Assembly: GCF_051020955.1 (NCBI RefSeq)
Contig: NW_027476368.1
Span: forward strand, 211,128 to 275,127
Origin: Megalopta genalis
Lineage: Eukaryota > Arthropoda > Insecta > Hymenoptera > Halictidae
DNA length: 64,000 nt
Reading direction: 5' to 3'
The position numbers and the translations under genes are program-made. Positions 37,659 through 51,190 of the stretch are shown here, piece by piece (position 1 is the first letter of the stretch; every line of letters begins with the position of its first letter). The notes beneath the pieces were generated by a model that saw nothing but the letters and a program-made list of their open reading frames with translations, was not told where the DNA came from and did not search any database.

Positions 37659-38603
37659 GTGTGTCGCGTTCATTTGAAGCTAAATCATGTGTTTCGCATG
37701 GATTTAAAGCTAACTCGTTTGTTTCGCATGCAGCTGATGCTATATCACCTATATCCGAAGTGTTTGAAGTTCAATCGTTTGTTCCGCACGGATTTGAAGC
37801 TAATCCTTCTACTTCGCATTGATTGGAAGCTACATCATGTGTATCGCATGGATTTTGAAGCTTTTATTCGTGTGCATTTGAAGCTATACCACTTATATCC
37901 CAAGTGTTTGAAGCTATGTCATTTGTTTCGCGTGGATTTGAAGCTAAACCTGCTACATCTTATTGATTTGAAGCTAAATCATGTGTTTCGCATGGAGTTG
38001 AAGCTATCCCGTTTGTTTCGTCAGCGTTTGAAGCTATATCACTTATATCGCGAGTATTTGCTGTTAAATCAGTTGTGTCGCATGGATTTGAAGCTAACTC
38101 GTTTGTTTCGCCTGCATTTAAAGCTACTTCATTTATATCGCAACTATTTGAAGCTAAATGATTTGTTTCGCATGGATTTGATGCTATGCCTTCTACGTCG
38201 CATTGATTTGCATCTAAATCATCTGTGTCGCATGGATTTGAATCTAACTCGTTCGGTTCGCCTGCATATGAATCTATATCATTTATATCGCAATTATTTG
38301 AAACTAAATCTTTCGTTTCGCATGGATTTGAAGATAAGCCTTCTACTTCGCATTGCTTTGAAGCTAAATCTTATGTATCGCATTGATTTGAAGCTAAGTC
38401 TTCTACTTCGCATTGATTTGAAGCAAAATCATGTGTATCGCTTTGTTTTGAAGCTAATTCGTTTGTTTTGCATGGAGTTGAATATAAATCGTGTTTATCA
38501 CAAGTATCTGAAGTTAAACCATTTCTTTCGCATGGATTTGAAGCAAAGCCTTCCACATCGCCTTGATTTGCACCTTAATCATGTGTTTCACATGGATTTA
38601 TAG
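37659..38603 (+). other. + strand open frame (314 codons), repeat-derived
   Basis: A run of decapeptides of the LKLN-x-x-x-R-x-D kind. The corresponding frames at 44,021-45,145 and 51,191-52,315 are 374 codons long; the 60-codon difference is the 180-bp, six-monomer insertion seen there. Length change by whole monomers without frame loss fits array dynamics and is not evidence of selection. No domain recognised. Confidence 0.1.
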
Positions 38604-40966
38604 CTAACTCTATTGTGTCGCCTGCATTTGAAGCTATATCATTTATATCGCAAGTATCTGAAGCTAAATCATTTGTTTTCCATTGATTTGAAGCTAAACC
38701 TTCTACATCGCATTGATTTGCAGCTAAATAATGTGTTTCGCATGGATTTGAAGCTAAACCTTCTTCATTGCATTGATTTGCAGCTAAATCATTTGTATCG
38801 CATGGATTTGAAGCTAAACCTTCTACATCGCATTGATTTGAAGCTAAATCATTTGTTTCGCATGGATTTGAATCTCAGCCTTGTCCTTCGAATTGATTTG
38901 AAGCTAAATCATGTGTTTCGTATGGATTTGAAGCGAAACCTTAACATCGCATTGATTTAAAGCTAAACCTTCTACATTCTATTGATTTGAAGCTAAACCT
39001 TCTACCTCTTATTGTTTCGAAGCTAAACCTTCTACATCACAATGATTTGCAGCTAAATAATGTGTTTCGCATGGATTTGACACTAAACCTTCTACATCCC
39101 ATGGATTTGAAGCTAAATGATGTGTTTGGCATGGATTTGAAGCGGAACCTTCTACATCGCATTGATTTGCAGCTGAATCATGTGTTTCGCATCGATTTGA
39201 AGCTGAACCTTCTGCATCGCATTGATATGCAGCTGAATCATTTGTTTCGCATGAATTTGATGCTAACTCGTTCGTTTCGCCTGTATTTGAAGCTAGATCA
39301 CTTATATCGCAAGCATTTGAAGCTAAATCATGTGTATCGCGTGGATTTTGAAGCTAACTCGTTTGATTAGTCTGCATTTGAAGCTATATCACTTATACCC
39401 CAAGTGTTTGAAGCTAAATCATATATTTCGCGTGAATTTGAAGCTAAACCTTCTACAACGCATTGATTTGAAGCTAAATCATGTGTCTCCATGAATTTGA
39501 AGCTAAGCCTTCTACATCACATTGATTTCCAGCTAAATCATTTGTTTCGCATCGATTTGAATCTAAGCCTTGTCCTTCGAATTGGTTTGAAGCTAAATCA
39601 TGTGTTTCATATGGATTTGAAGCTAAACCTTCTACATCGCACTGATTTGAAGCTTAATCATGTGTATCGCATGGATTTGATGCTAACTCGTTTGTTTCGC
39701 ATGCAGTTGTATCTAAATAATGTATATCACAAGTATTTGTACCTAAACCATTTGTTTCCCATGAACTTGAAGCTAAGCCTTCTACTTCGCATTGATTTGA
39801 AGCTAAATCATTTGTTTCGCATGGAATTGAAGCTACCTCGCTTGTTCCTACAGCTTTTGAAGCTATATCACTTATATCGCAAGTATTTGAATCTTAATCA
39901 TATATGCCGCATGGATTTGAAGCTGAACCTACTACATCGCATTAATTTGAAGCTAAATCTTTTGTATCGCATGGATTTGAAGCTAAACCTTCTACATCGC
40001 ATTGATTTGAAGACAAATCGTGTGTTTCGCATGGATTTGAAGCTGAACCTTCTACATCGCATTGATTTGCAGCTGAATCATGTGTTTCGCATGGATTTGA
40101 AGCTAACTCGTTCGATTCGCCTGTATTTGAAGCTAGATCACTTATATCGCAAGTATTTGAAGCTAAATCATGTGTTTCGCATGATTTGAAGCTAAACCTT
40201 CTACATCGCGTTGATTTGCAGCTGAATCATGTGTTTCGCATCGATTTGAAGCTGAACCTTCTACATCGCATTGATTTGCAGCTGAATCATGTGTTTCTCA
40301 TGGATTTGAAGCTAACTCGATCGTTTCGCCTGCAGTTGAATCTACATCACTTATATCGCTAATATTTGTAGCTAAATCATGTGTATCTCGTGGATTTTGA
40401 AGCTAACTCGTTTGATTAGTCTTCATTTGAAGCTATATCACTTATACCCCAAGTGTTTGAAGCTATATCATTTGTTTCGCATGGATTTGAAGCTAAACCT
40501 TCTTCATTGCATTGATTTGCAGCTAAATCACTTGTATCGCATGGATTTGAAGCTAAACCTTCTACATCGCATTGATTTGAAGCTAAATCATTTGTTTCGC
40601 ATGGATTTGAATCTAAGCCTTGTCCTTCGAATTGATTTGAAGCTACATCATGTATTTCATATGGATTTGAAGCTAAACCTTCTACATCGCATTGATTTGA
40701 AGACGAATCGTGTGTTTCGCATGGATTTGAAGCTAAGCCATCTACTTCGCTTTCATTTGAAGCTAAATCACTTGTTTCGCATGGATTTGAATCTAAGCCT
40801 TGTCCTTCGAATTGATTTGAAGCTAAATCATGTGTTTCGTATGGATTTGAAGCTAAACCTTCTACATCGCATTGATTTGAAGCTAAATCATGTGTCTCGC
40901 ATGGAATTGAAGCTACCTCGTTTGTTCCTACAGTATTTGAAGCTATATCACTTATATCGCAAGTAT

Positions 40967-40980
40967 TTGATTTAAATCAA
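40967..40980. repeat. 14-bp perfect palindrome (marker monomer)
   Basis: TTGATTTAAATCAA reads the same on both strands. It lies in a 29-bp monomer whose normal GAAGC core has been replaced. It was the only perfect palindrome of this length I noticed in the monomer set. The same unit is at 46,039, 48,137, 53,209, 55,872 and 63,588. Confidence 0.85.
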
Positions 40981-43900
40981 TTGTTTCGAATGGATTTGAA
41001 GATAATTCTCCTACATCGTATTGATTTGAAGGCAAATCATGTGTTTCGCATGGATTTGAAGCTACCCCTTCTACTTCGCATTGATTTGAAGCTAAATCAT
41101 GTGTTTCGCTTGGACTTGAAGCTAACTCGTTTGTTTCGCACGCTGTTGAAGCTAAATCATGTATATCACAAGTAATTGAAGGTAAACCATTTGTTTCGCA
41201 TGGATTTGAAGCTAACCCTTCTACTTGGCATTGAAATGAAGCTAAATCATGTGTTTTGCATGGATTTGAGGCTAATCCTTCTACTAAGAATTGACTTGAA
41301 AATAAATCATTTGCTTCGCATGGATTTGAAAAAAATCGTGTGCTTCGTCTGCATTTGAAGCTATATCACTCATATCGAGATTATTTGATGCTCAACCATT
41401 TGTTTCGCTCAGATTTGAAGCTAAACCTTCTACATCGCATTGATTTGAAGCTAAATCATGTGTTTCGCACGGATGTGAAGCTAACTCGATTGTTTTTTCT
41501 GCATTTGAAGCTGTTTCATTTATATCGCAAGTATTTGAAGCTAACTCGTTTGTTTCGCATGCATTTGAAGCTGTATCCCTTATATTCGCAAGTATTTGAA
41601 GCTAAATCATTCGTTTCGCATGGATTTGTAGCTAAGCCCTCTACTTCGCATTGATTTAAGCTAAATCATGTGTTTCGCATGGATTTGAAGTTAACTCGTT
41701 TGTTTCGTCTGTATTTGAAGCTATATCACTTATATCGCGAGTATTTGATGTTAAATCAGTTGTGTCGCATGGATTTGAAGCTAACTCGTTTGTTTCGCCT
41801 GCATTTAAAGCTACTTCATTTATATCGCAACTATTTGAAGCTAAATGATTTGTTTCGCATGGATTTGAAGCTATGCCTTCTACGTCGCATTGATTTGCAT
41901 CTAACTCATGTGTGTCGCATGGATTTGAAACTAACTCGTTCGTTTTGCCTGCATATGAAGCTATATCATTTATATCGCAATTATTTTAAGCTAAATCTTT
42001 CGTTTCGCATGGATTTGAAGATAAGCCTTCTACTTCGCATTGATTTGAAGCTAAATCTTATGTATCGCATTGATTTGAAGCTAAGTCTTTTACTTCGCAT
42101 TGATTTGAAGCTAAATCATGTGTATCGCTTTGTTTTGAAGCTAATTCGTTTGTTTCGCATGGAGTTGAATATAAATCGTGTTTATCACAAGTATCTGAAG
42201 TTAAATCATTTGTTTCGCATGAATTTGAAGCTGTACCATGTGTTTCGCATGAATTTGAACGTAAATCATGTGTTACGCATGGGTTTTGAAGCTAAGCCTC
42301 CTACATAGCACTGATTTGAAGCTACATCATTTCTTTCGCATGGATATGAAGCAAAGCCTTCCACATCGCCTTGATTTGGACCTTAATCATGTGTTTCACA
42401 TGGATTTGATGCTAACTCGTTTGTTTCCTCTGCATTTGAAGCTATATCGCTTATATCGCAACTATCTGAAGCTAAATCAATTGTCTCTCATGTATTTGAA
42501 GCTATGCCTTCTACTTCTCATTGATTTGAATCTTTGAATCTAAGTCATGTGTTTCGCATGGATTTGAAGCTATCTCGTTCGTTCCTCCTGCATTTGAAGC
42601 TGTATCAATCATATCGCAAGTATCTGATTCTAAATCATTTGTTTCGCATGGATTTGAAGATAAGCCTTCTACTTCGCATTGATATGAAGCTAAATAATGT
42701 GTTTCGCATGGATTTGAAGCTAACTCGTTCGTTTCGCCTGCATATGAAGCTATAACACTTATATCGCAAGTATTTGAAGCTAAATCATTTGTTTCGAACA
42801 TATTTGAAGCTAAACCTTTTACATCGCATTGATTAGAAGCTAAATCATGTGTTTCGTGTGGATTTGAAGCTAAATCATGTGATTCGCATGGATTTGAAGC
42901 TAACTCGTTTGTGTCGCCAGCATTTGCAGCTATATCATTTATATCGCAAGTATTTGATGCTCAATCAGGTGTGTCGCATGCATTTGAAGCTAAGCCTTCT
43001 ACTTCGAATTGATATGAAGCTAAGTCATGTGTATCACATGGATTTGAAGCTAACTCCTTTGTTTTCCTGCTTTTGAACCTACTTCATTTATATCGCAAGT
43101 ATTTGAAGCTAACTCGTTTGTTTTGCATACATTTGAAGCTGTATCCCTTACATTCGCAAGTATTTGACGCTAAATCATGCGTTTCGCATGGATTTGAAGC
43201 TAAGCCTTCTACTTCGCATTGATTTGAAGCTAAATCATGTGTATCGCATGGATTTTGCAACTAACTCGTTTGATTCGTCTGCATTTGGAGCTATATCAGT
43301 TATATCGCAAGTATCTGATGCTAAATCGTTTGTTTTGCATGGATTTGCAGCTAAACCTTCTATGTCGCATTGATTTGCAGCTAAACCATGTGTATCGCAT
43401 GGAGTTGATGCTAACTCGTTCGTTTCGCCTGCATATGAAGCTATATCATTTATATCGCAAGTATTTGAAACTAATTCATTTGTGTCGCATGGATTTGAAG
43501 CTAATCCACCTACATCGCATTGATTTGAAGCTAAATCAAGTGTTTCGCTTGGATTTGAAGCTAACTCGTTTGTTTCGCATGCAGTTGAAGCTAGGTCATG
43601 TATATCACAAGTATTTGAAGCTGAACCATTTGTTGCGCATGGATTTGAAGCTAAGCCCTATACTTCGCATTGATTTGAAGCTAAATCATGTGTTTCTCAT
43701 GGATTTGAAGCTAACTCGTTTGTTTCGCCTGCATTGAAGCTATATCACATATATCGCAAGTATTTCATTCCAAAATCATTTGCTTCGCACTGATTTGAAT
43801 CTAAGCTTTATACTTCGAATTGATTTGTCGCTAAATTATGTGTTTCGCTTGGATTTGAAGTTAAGCCTTCTAGTTTGCATTGATTTAAAGCATAATCATG

Positions 43901-44020
43901 TCTTTCGCATGGATTTGAATCTCTACTCGTTTGTTTCGCATGCAGTTGATTCTAAATCATGTTTATCACAAGTATCTAAAGCTAACGCATTTGTTTCGCA
44001 AGAATACGAAGCTATAACAT

Positions 44021-45145
44021 GTGTGTCGCGTTCATTTGAAGCTAAATCATGTGTTTCGCATGGATTTAAAGCTAACTCGTTTGTTTCGCATGCAGCTGAT
44101 GCTATATCACCTATATCCGAAGTGTTTGAAGTTCAATCGTTTGTTCCGCACGGATTTGAAGCTAATCCTTCTACTTCGCATTGATTGGAAGCTACATCAT
44201 GTGTATCGCATGGATTTTGAAGCTTTTATTCGTGTGCATTTGAAGCTATACCACTTATATCCCAAGTGTTTGAAGCTATGTCATTTGTTTCGCGTGGATT
44301 TGAAGCTAAACCTTCTACATCGCATTGATTTGCAGCTATATCATGTGTTTCACGTGGATTTGAAGCTAACTCGTTTGTTTCGTCTGCATTTGAAGCTATA
44401 TCACTCATATCGCAAGTATCTGACGCTAAATCATTTGTGTCGCATGAATGTGAAGTTAAACCTTCTACATCGCATTGATTTGAAGCTAAACCTGCTACAT
44501 CTTATTGATTTGAAGCTAAATCATGTGTTTCGCATGGAGTTGAAGCTATCCCGTTTGTTTCGTCAGCGTTTGAAGCTATATCACTTATATCGCGAGTATT
44601 TGCTGTTAAATCAGTTGTGTCGCATGGATTTGAAGCTAACTCGTTTGTTTCGCCTGCATTTAAAGCTACTTCATTTATATCGCAACTATTTGAAGCTAAA
44701 TGATTTGTTTCGCATGGATTTGATGCTATGCCTTCTACGTCGCATTGATTTGCATCTAAATCATCTGTGTCGCATGGATTTGAATCTAACTCGTTCGGTT
44801 CGCCTGCATATGAATCTATATCATTTATATCGCAATTATTTGAAACTAAATCTTTCGTTTCGCATGGATTTGAAGATAAGCCTTCTACTTCGCATTGCTT
44901 TGAAGCTAAATCTTATGTATCGCATTGATTTGAAGCTAAGTCTTCTACTTCGCATTGATTTGAAGCAAAATCATGTGTATCGCTTTGTTTTGAAGCTAAT
45001 TCGCTTGTTTTGCATGGAGTTGAATATAAATCGTGTTTATCACAAGTATCTGAAGTTAAACCATTTCTTTCGAATGGATTTGAAGCAAAGCCTTCCACAT
45101 CGCCTTGATTTGCACCTTAATCATGTGTTTCACATGGATTTATAG
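44021..45145 (+). other. + strand open frame (374 codons), repeat-derived
   Basis: Decapeptide run of the LKLN-type frame. It has the same length and unit order as 51,191-52,315, 7,170 bp downstream. It starts at a repeat-internal ATG (MCRVHLKLNH) and stops in a monomer with a TATAGC core. No domain, signal or start context; most likely non-coding. Confidence 0.1.
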
Positions 45146-45454
45146 CTAACTCTATTGTGTCGCCTGCATTTGAAGCTATATCATTTATATCGCAAGTATC
45201 TGAAGCTAAATCATTTGTTTTCCATTGATTTGAAGCTAAACCTTCTACATCGCATTGATTTGCAGCTAAATAATGTGTTTCGCATGGATTTGAAGCTAAA
45301 CCTTCTTCATTGCATTGATTTGCAGCTAAATCATTTGTATCGCATGGATTTGAAGCTAAACCTTCTACATCGCATTGATTTGAAGCTAAATCATTTGTTT
45401 CGCATGGATTTGAATCTAAGCCTTGTCCTTCGAATTGATTTGAAGCTAAATCAT

Positions 45455-46925
45455 GTGTTTCGTATGGATTTGAAGCGAAACCTTAACATCGCATTGATTT
45501 AAAGCTAAACCTTCTACATTCTATTGATTTGAAGCTAAACCTTCTACCTCTTATTGTTTTGAAGCTAAACCTTCTACATCACAATGATTTGCAGCTAAAT
45601 AATGTGTTTCGCATGGATTTGAAACTAAACCTTCTACATCACATTGATTTGAAGCTTAATCATGTGTTTCGCATGGATTTGATGCTAACTCGTTTGTTTC
45701 GCATGCAGTTGTAGCTAAATAATGTATATCACAAGTATTTGTAGCTAAACCATTTGTTTCCCATGAATTTGAAGCTAAGCCTTTTACTTCGCATTGATTT
45801 GAAGCTAAATCATTTGTTTCGCATGGAATTGAAGCTACCTCGCTTGTTCCTCCAGCTTTTGAAGCTATATCACTTATATCGCAAGAATTTGAATCTAAAT
45901 CATATGTGTCGTTTGGATTTGAAGCAGAACCTTCTACATCGCATTGATTTCAAGCTAAATCTAGTGTATCGCATGGAATTGAAGCTACCTCGTTTGTTCC
46001 TACAGTATTTGAAGCTATATCACTTATATCGCAAGTATTTGATTTAAATCAATTGTTTCGAATGGATTTGAAGATAATTCTCCTACATCGTATTGATTTG
46101 AAGGCAAATCATGTGTTTCGCATGGATTTGAAGCTACCCCTTCTACTTCGCATTGATTTGAAGCTAAATCATGTGTTTCGCTTGGACTTGAAGCTAACTC
46201 GTTTGTTTCGCACGCTGTTGAAGCTAAATCATGTATATCACAAGTAATTGAAGGTAAACCATTTGTTTCGCATGGATTTGAAGCTAACCCTTCTACTTGG
46301 CATTGAAATGAAGCTAAATCATGTGTTTTGCATGGATTTGAGGCTAATCCTTCTACTAAGAATTGACTTGAAAATAAATCATTTGCTTCGCATGGATTTG
46401 AAGAAAATCGTGTGCTTCGTCTGCATTTGAAGCTATATCACTCATATCGAGATTATTTGATGCTCAATCATTTGTTTCGCTCAGATTTGAAGCTAAACCT
46501 TCTACATCGCATTGATTTGAAGCTAAATCATGTGTTTCGCACGGATGTGAAGCTAACTCGATTGTTTTTTCTGCATTTGAAGCTGTTTCATTTATATCGC
46601 AAGTATTTGAAGCTAACTCGTTTGTTTCGCATGCATTTGAAGCTGTATCCCTTATATTCGCAAGTATTTGAAGCTAAATCATTCGTTTCGCATGGATTTG
46701 AAGCTAAGCCCTCTACTTCGCATTGATTTAAGCTAAATCATGTGTTTCGCATGGATTTGAAGTTAACTCGTTTGTTTCGTCTGTATTTGAAGCTATATCA
46801 CTTATATCGCGAGTATTTGATGTTAAATCAGTTGTGTCGCATGGATTTGAAGCTAACTCGTTTGTTTCGCCTGCATTTAAAGCTACTTCATTTATATCGC
46901 AACTATTTGAAGCTAAATGATTTGT
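45455..46925. repeat. Nested 2,098-bp spaced copy, first
   Basis: This block recurs at 47,553-49,023 (offset 2,098, 70 monomers minus 2 bp), shown by 45,529/47,627, 45,754/47,852, 46,053/48,151 and 46,412/48,510. The two differ at 46,404 (GAAGAAAATCG against GAAAAAAATCG) and 46,470 (CTCAATCATT against CTCAACCATT). Together with a 5,072-bp spacing it makes up the 7,170-bp period. Confidence 0.8.
46039..46052. repeat. 14-bp palindrome marker, second occurrence
   Basis: Same TTGATTTAAATCAA unit, 5,072 bp after the first occurrence. Confidence 0.85.
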
Positions 46926-47552
46926 TTTGCGTGGATTTGATGCTAACTCATTTGTTTCGCCTGCATATGAAGCTATTTCATTTATAAGGCAAGTATTTGA
47001 AGCTAAATCATTCGTTTCGCATGGATTGGAAGCCAAGCCTTCTACTGCGCTTGGATTTGAAGCTAACTCGTTTGTTTCGCATGCAGTTGAAGCTAGGTCA
47101 TGTATATCACAAGTATTTGAAGCTGAACCATTTGTTGCGCATGGATTTGAAGCTGAGCCCTATACTTCGCATTGATTTGAAGCTAAATCATGTGTTTCTC
47201 ATGGATTTGAAGCTAACTCGTTTTTTTCGCCTGCATTGAAGCTATATCACATATATCGCAAGTATTTCATTCCAAAATCATTTGCTTCGCACTGATTTGA
47301 ATCTAAGCCTTATACTTCGAATTGATTTGTCGCTAAATTATGTGTTTCGCTTGGATTTGAAGTTAAGCCTTCTAGTTTGCATTGATTTAAAGCATAATCA
47401 TGTCTTTCGCATGGATTTGAATCTCTACTCGTTTGTTTCGCATGCAGTTGATTCTAAATCATGTTTATCACAAGTATCTAAAGCTAACGCATTTGTTTCG
47501 CAAGAATACGAAGCTATAACATGTGTGTCGCGTTCATTTAAAGCTAAATCAT

Positions 47553-49023
47553 GTGTTTCGTATGGATTTGAAGCGAAACCTTAACATCGCATTGATTTAA
47601 AGCTAAACCTTCTACATTCTATTGATTTGAAGCTAAACCTTCTACCTCTTATTGTTTTGAAGCTAAACCTTCTACATCACAATGATTTGCAGCTAAATAA
47701 TGTGTTTCGCATGGATTTGAAACTAAACCTTCTACATCACATTGATTTGAAGCTTAATCATGTGTTTCGCATGGATTTGATGCTAACTCGTTTGTTTCGC
47801 ATGCAGTTGTAGCTAAATAATGTATATCACAAGTATTTGTAGCTAAACCATTTGTTTCCCATGAATTTGAAGCTAAGCCTTTTACTTCGCATTGATTTGA
47901 AGCTAAATCATTTGTTTCGCATGGAATTGAAGCTACCTCGCTTGTTCCTCCAGCTTTTGAAGCTATATCACTTATATCGCAAGAATTTGAATCTAAATCA
48001 TATGTGTCGTTTGGATTTGAAGCAGAACCTTCTACATCGCATTGATTTCAAGCTAAATCTAGTGTATCGCATGGAATTGAAGCTACCTCGTTTGTTCCTA
48101 CAGTATTTGAAGCTATATCACTTATATCGCAAGTATTTGATTTAAATCAATTGTTTCGAATGGATTTGAAGATAATTCTCCTACATCGTATTGATTTGAA
48201 GGCAAATCATGTGTTTCGCATGGATTTGAAGCTACCCCTTCTACTTCGCATTGATTTGAAGCTAAATCATGTGTTTCGCTTGGACTTGAAGCTAACTCGT
48301 TTGTTTCGCACGCTGTTGAAGCTAAATCATGTATATCACAAGTAATTGAAGGTAAACCATTTGTTTCGCATGGATTTGAAGCTAACCCTTCTACTTGGCA
48401 TTGAAATGAAGCTAAATCATGTGTTTTGCATGGATTTGAGGCTAATCCTTCTACTAAGAATTGACTTGAAAATAAATCATTTGCTTCGCATGGATTTGAA
48501 AAAAATCGTGTGCTTCGTCTGCATTTGAAGCTATATCACTCATATCGAGATTATTTGATGCTCAACCATTTGTTTCGCTCAGATTTGAAGCTAAACCTTC
48601 TACATCGCATTGATTTGAAGCTAAATCATGTGTTTCGCACGGATGTGAAGCTAACTCGATTGTTTTTTCTGCATTTGAAGCTGTTTCATTTATATCGCAA
48701 GTATTTGAAGCTAACTCGTTTGTTTCGCATGCATTTGAAGCTGTATCCCTTATATTCGCAAGTATTTGAAGCTAAATCATTCGTTTCGCATGGATTTGTA
48801 GCTAAGCCCTCTACTTCGCATTGATTTAAGCTAAATCATGTGTTTCGCATGGATTTGAAGTTAACTCGTTTGTTTCGTCTGTATTTGAAGCTATATCACT
48901 TATATCGCGAGTATTTGATGTTAAATCAGTTGTGTCGCATGGATTTGAAGCTAACTCGTTTGTTTCGCCTGCATTTAAAGCTACTTCATTTATATCGCAA
49001 CTATTTGAAGCTAAATGATTTGT
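47553..49023. repeat. Nested 2,098-bp spaced copy, second
   Basis: Second copy of 45,455-46,925. It runs across the boundary between the two 7,170-bp copies, so the nested duplication and the large repeat share a recombination history. Confidence 0.8.
48137..48150. repeat. 14-bp palindrome marker, third occurrence
   Basis: TTGATTTAAATCAA, 2,098 bp after the previous occurrence and 7,170 bp after the first. Confidence 0.85.
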
Positions 49024-51190
49024 TTCGCATGGATTTGAAGCTATGCCTTCTACGTCGCATTGATTTGCATCTAACTCATGTGTGTCGCATGGATTTGAAA
49101 CTAACTCGTTCGTTTTGCCTGCATATGAAGCTATATCATTTATATCGCAATTATTTTAAGCTAAATCTTTCGTTTCGCATGGATTTGAAGATAAGCCTTC
49201 TACTTCGCATTGATTTGAAGCTAAATCTTATGTATCGCATTGATTTGAAGCTAAGTCTTTTACTTCGCATTGATTTGAAGCTAAATCATGTGTATCGCTT
49301 TGTTTTGAAGCTAATTCGTTTGTTTCGCATGGAGTTGAATATAAATCGTGTTTATCACAAGTATCTGAAGTTAAATCATTTGTTTCGCATGAATTTGAAG
49401 CTGTACCATGTGTTTCGCATGAATTTGAACGTAAATCATGTGTTACGCATGGGTTTTGAAGCTAAGCCTCCTACATAGCACTGATTTGAAGCTACATCAT
49501 TTCTTTCGCATGGATATGAAGCAAAGCCTTCCACATCGCCTTGATTTGGACCTTAATCATGTGTTTCACATGGATTTGATGCTAACTCGTTTGATTCCTC
49601 TGCATTTGAAGCTATATCGCTTATATCGCAACTATCTGAAGCTAAATCAATTGTCTCTCATGTATTTGAAGCTATGCCTTCTACTTCTCATTGATTTGAA
49701 TCTTTGAATCTAAGTCATGTGTTTCGCATGGATTTGAAGCTATCTCGTTCGTTCCTCCTGCATTTGAAGCTGTATCAATCATATCGCAAGTATCTGATTC
49801 TAAATCATTTGTTTCGCATGGATTTGAAGATAAGCCTTCTACTTCGCATTGATATGAAGCTAAATAATGTGTTTCGCATGGATTTGAAGCTAACTCGTTC
49901 GTTTCGCCTGCATATGAAGCTATAACACTTATATCGCAAGTATTTGAAGCTAAATCATTTGTTTCGAACATATTTGAAGCTAAACCTTTTACATCGCATT
50001 GATTAGAAGCTAAATCATGTGTTTCGTGTGGATTTGAAGCTAAATCATGTGATTCGCATGGATTTGAAGCTAACTCGTTTGTGTCGCCAGCATTTGCAGC
50101 TATATCATTTATATCGCAAGTATTTGATGCTCAATCAGGTGTGTCGCATGCATTTGAAGCTAAGCCTTCTACTTCGAATTGATATGAAGCTAAGTCATGT
50201 GTATCACATGGATTTGAAGCTAACTCCTTTCTTTTCCTGCTTTTGAACCTACTTCATTTATATCGCAAGTATTTGAAGCTAACTCGTTTGTTTTGCATAC
50301 ATTTGAAGCTGTATCCCTTACATTCGCAAGTATTTGACGCTAAATCATGCGTTTCGCATGGATTTGAAGCTAAGCCTTCTACTTCGCATTGATTTGAAGC
50401 TAAATCATGTGTATCGCATGGATTTTGCAACTAACTCGTTTGATTCGTCTGCATTTGGAGCTATATCAGTTATATCGCAAGTATCTGATGCTAAATCGTT
50501 TGTTTTGCATGGATTTGCAGCTAAACCTTCTATGTCGCATTGATTTGCAGCTAAACCATGTGTATCGCATGGAGTTGATGCTAACTCGTTCGTTTCGCCT
50601 GCATATGAAGCTATATCATTTATATCGCAAGTATTTGAAACTAATTCATTTGTGTCGCATGGATTTGAAGCTAATCCACCTACATCGCATTGATTTGAAG
50701 CTAAATCAAGTGTTTCGCTTGGATTTGAAGCTAACTCGTTTGTTTCGCATGCAGTTGAAGCTAGGTCATGTATATCACAAGTATTTGAAGCTGAACCATT
50801 TGTTGCGCATGGATTTGAAGCTAAGCCCTATACTTCGCATTGATTTGAAGCTAAATCATGTGTTTCTCATGGATTTGAAGCTAACTCGTTTGTTTCGCCT
50901 GCATTGAAGCTATATCACATATATCGCAAGTATTTCATTCCAAAATCATTTGCTTCGCACTGATTTGAATCTAAGCTTTATACTTCGAATTGATTTGTCG
51001 CTAAATTATGTGTTTCGCTTGGATTTGAAGTTAAGCCTTCTAGTTTGCATTGATTTAAAGCATAATCATGTCTTTCGCATGGATTTGAATCTCTACTCGT
51101 TTGTTTCGCATGCAGTTGATTCTAAATCATGTTTATCACAAGTATCTAAAGCTAACGCATTTGTTTCGCAAGAATACGAAGCTATAACAT

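Larger units (their letters stand above)
35815..40896. repeat. Diverged subarray carrying the regular 150-bp order
   Basis: This is the most diverged and best-ordered part of the array. From 35,815 it matches 42,417 onward at offset 6,602. The offset drops to 6,362 after a 240-bp difference (36,952-37,191 absent from the other copy) and rises to 6,542 after a 180-bp insertion near 44,311-44,490. The match ends near 39,090. From about 38,030 to 40,041 it also matches 61,341-63,352 at offset 23,311. No gene seen apart from repeat-derived ORFs. Confidence 0.78.
40897..48066. repeat. 7,170-bp macro-repeat, copy 1
   Basis: 239 monomer lengths. Positions 40,897-47,571 match 48,067-54,741 at a constant 7,170-bp offset. 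The substitutions I spotted are 42,424 T / 49,594 A, 43,061 G / 50,231 C and 45,925 C / 53,095 G. The last 495 bp (47,572-48,066) instead continue a nested 2,098-bp copy of 45,474 onward. Frame-shifting units (8-bp insertion at 42,525, 29-bp palindrome unit at 40,967) are kept. No gene seen. Confidence 0.9.

Noticed and set aside
37418..37822. A third + frame (FEAKSFVSHG-type decapeptides) as the true coding frame, with TGA read as an amino acid
   Set aside because: B monomers end in TGA in this frame, and TAA also occurs (AAATAATG and GCTTAATC units), so reassigning TGA alone would not open it.
41300..41330. AATAAA polyadenylation-like signal in GAAAATAAATC
   Set aside because: It is a chance variant of the GCTAAATC core, repeated with the macro-repeat, with no gene upstream.
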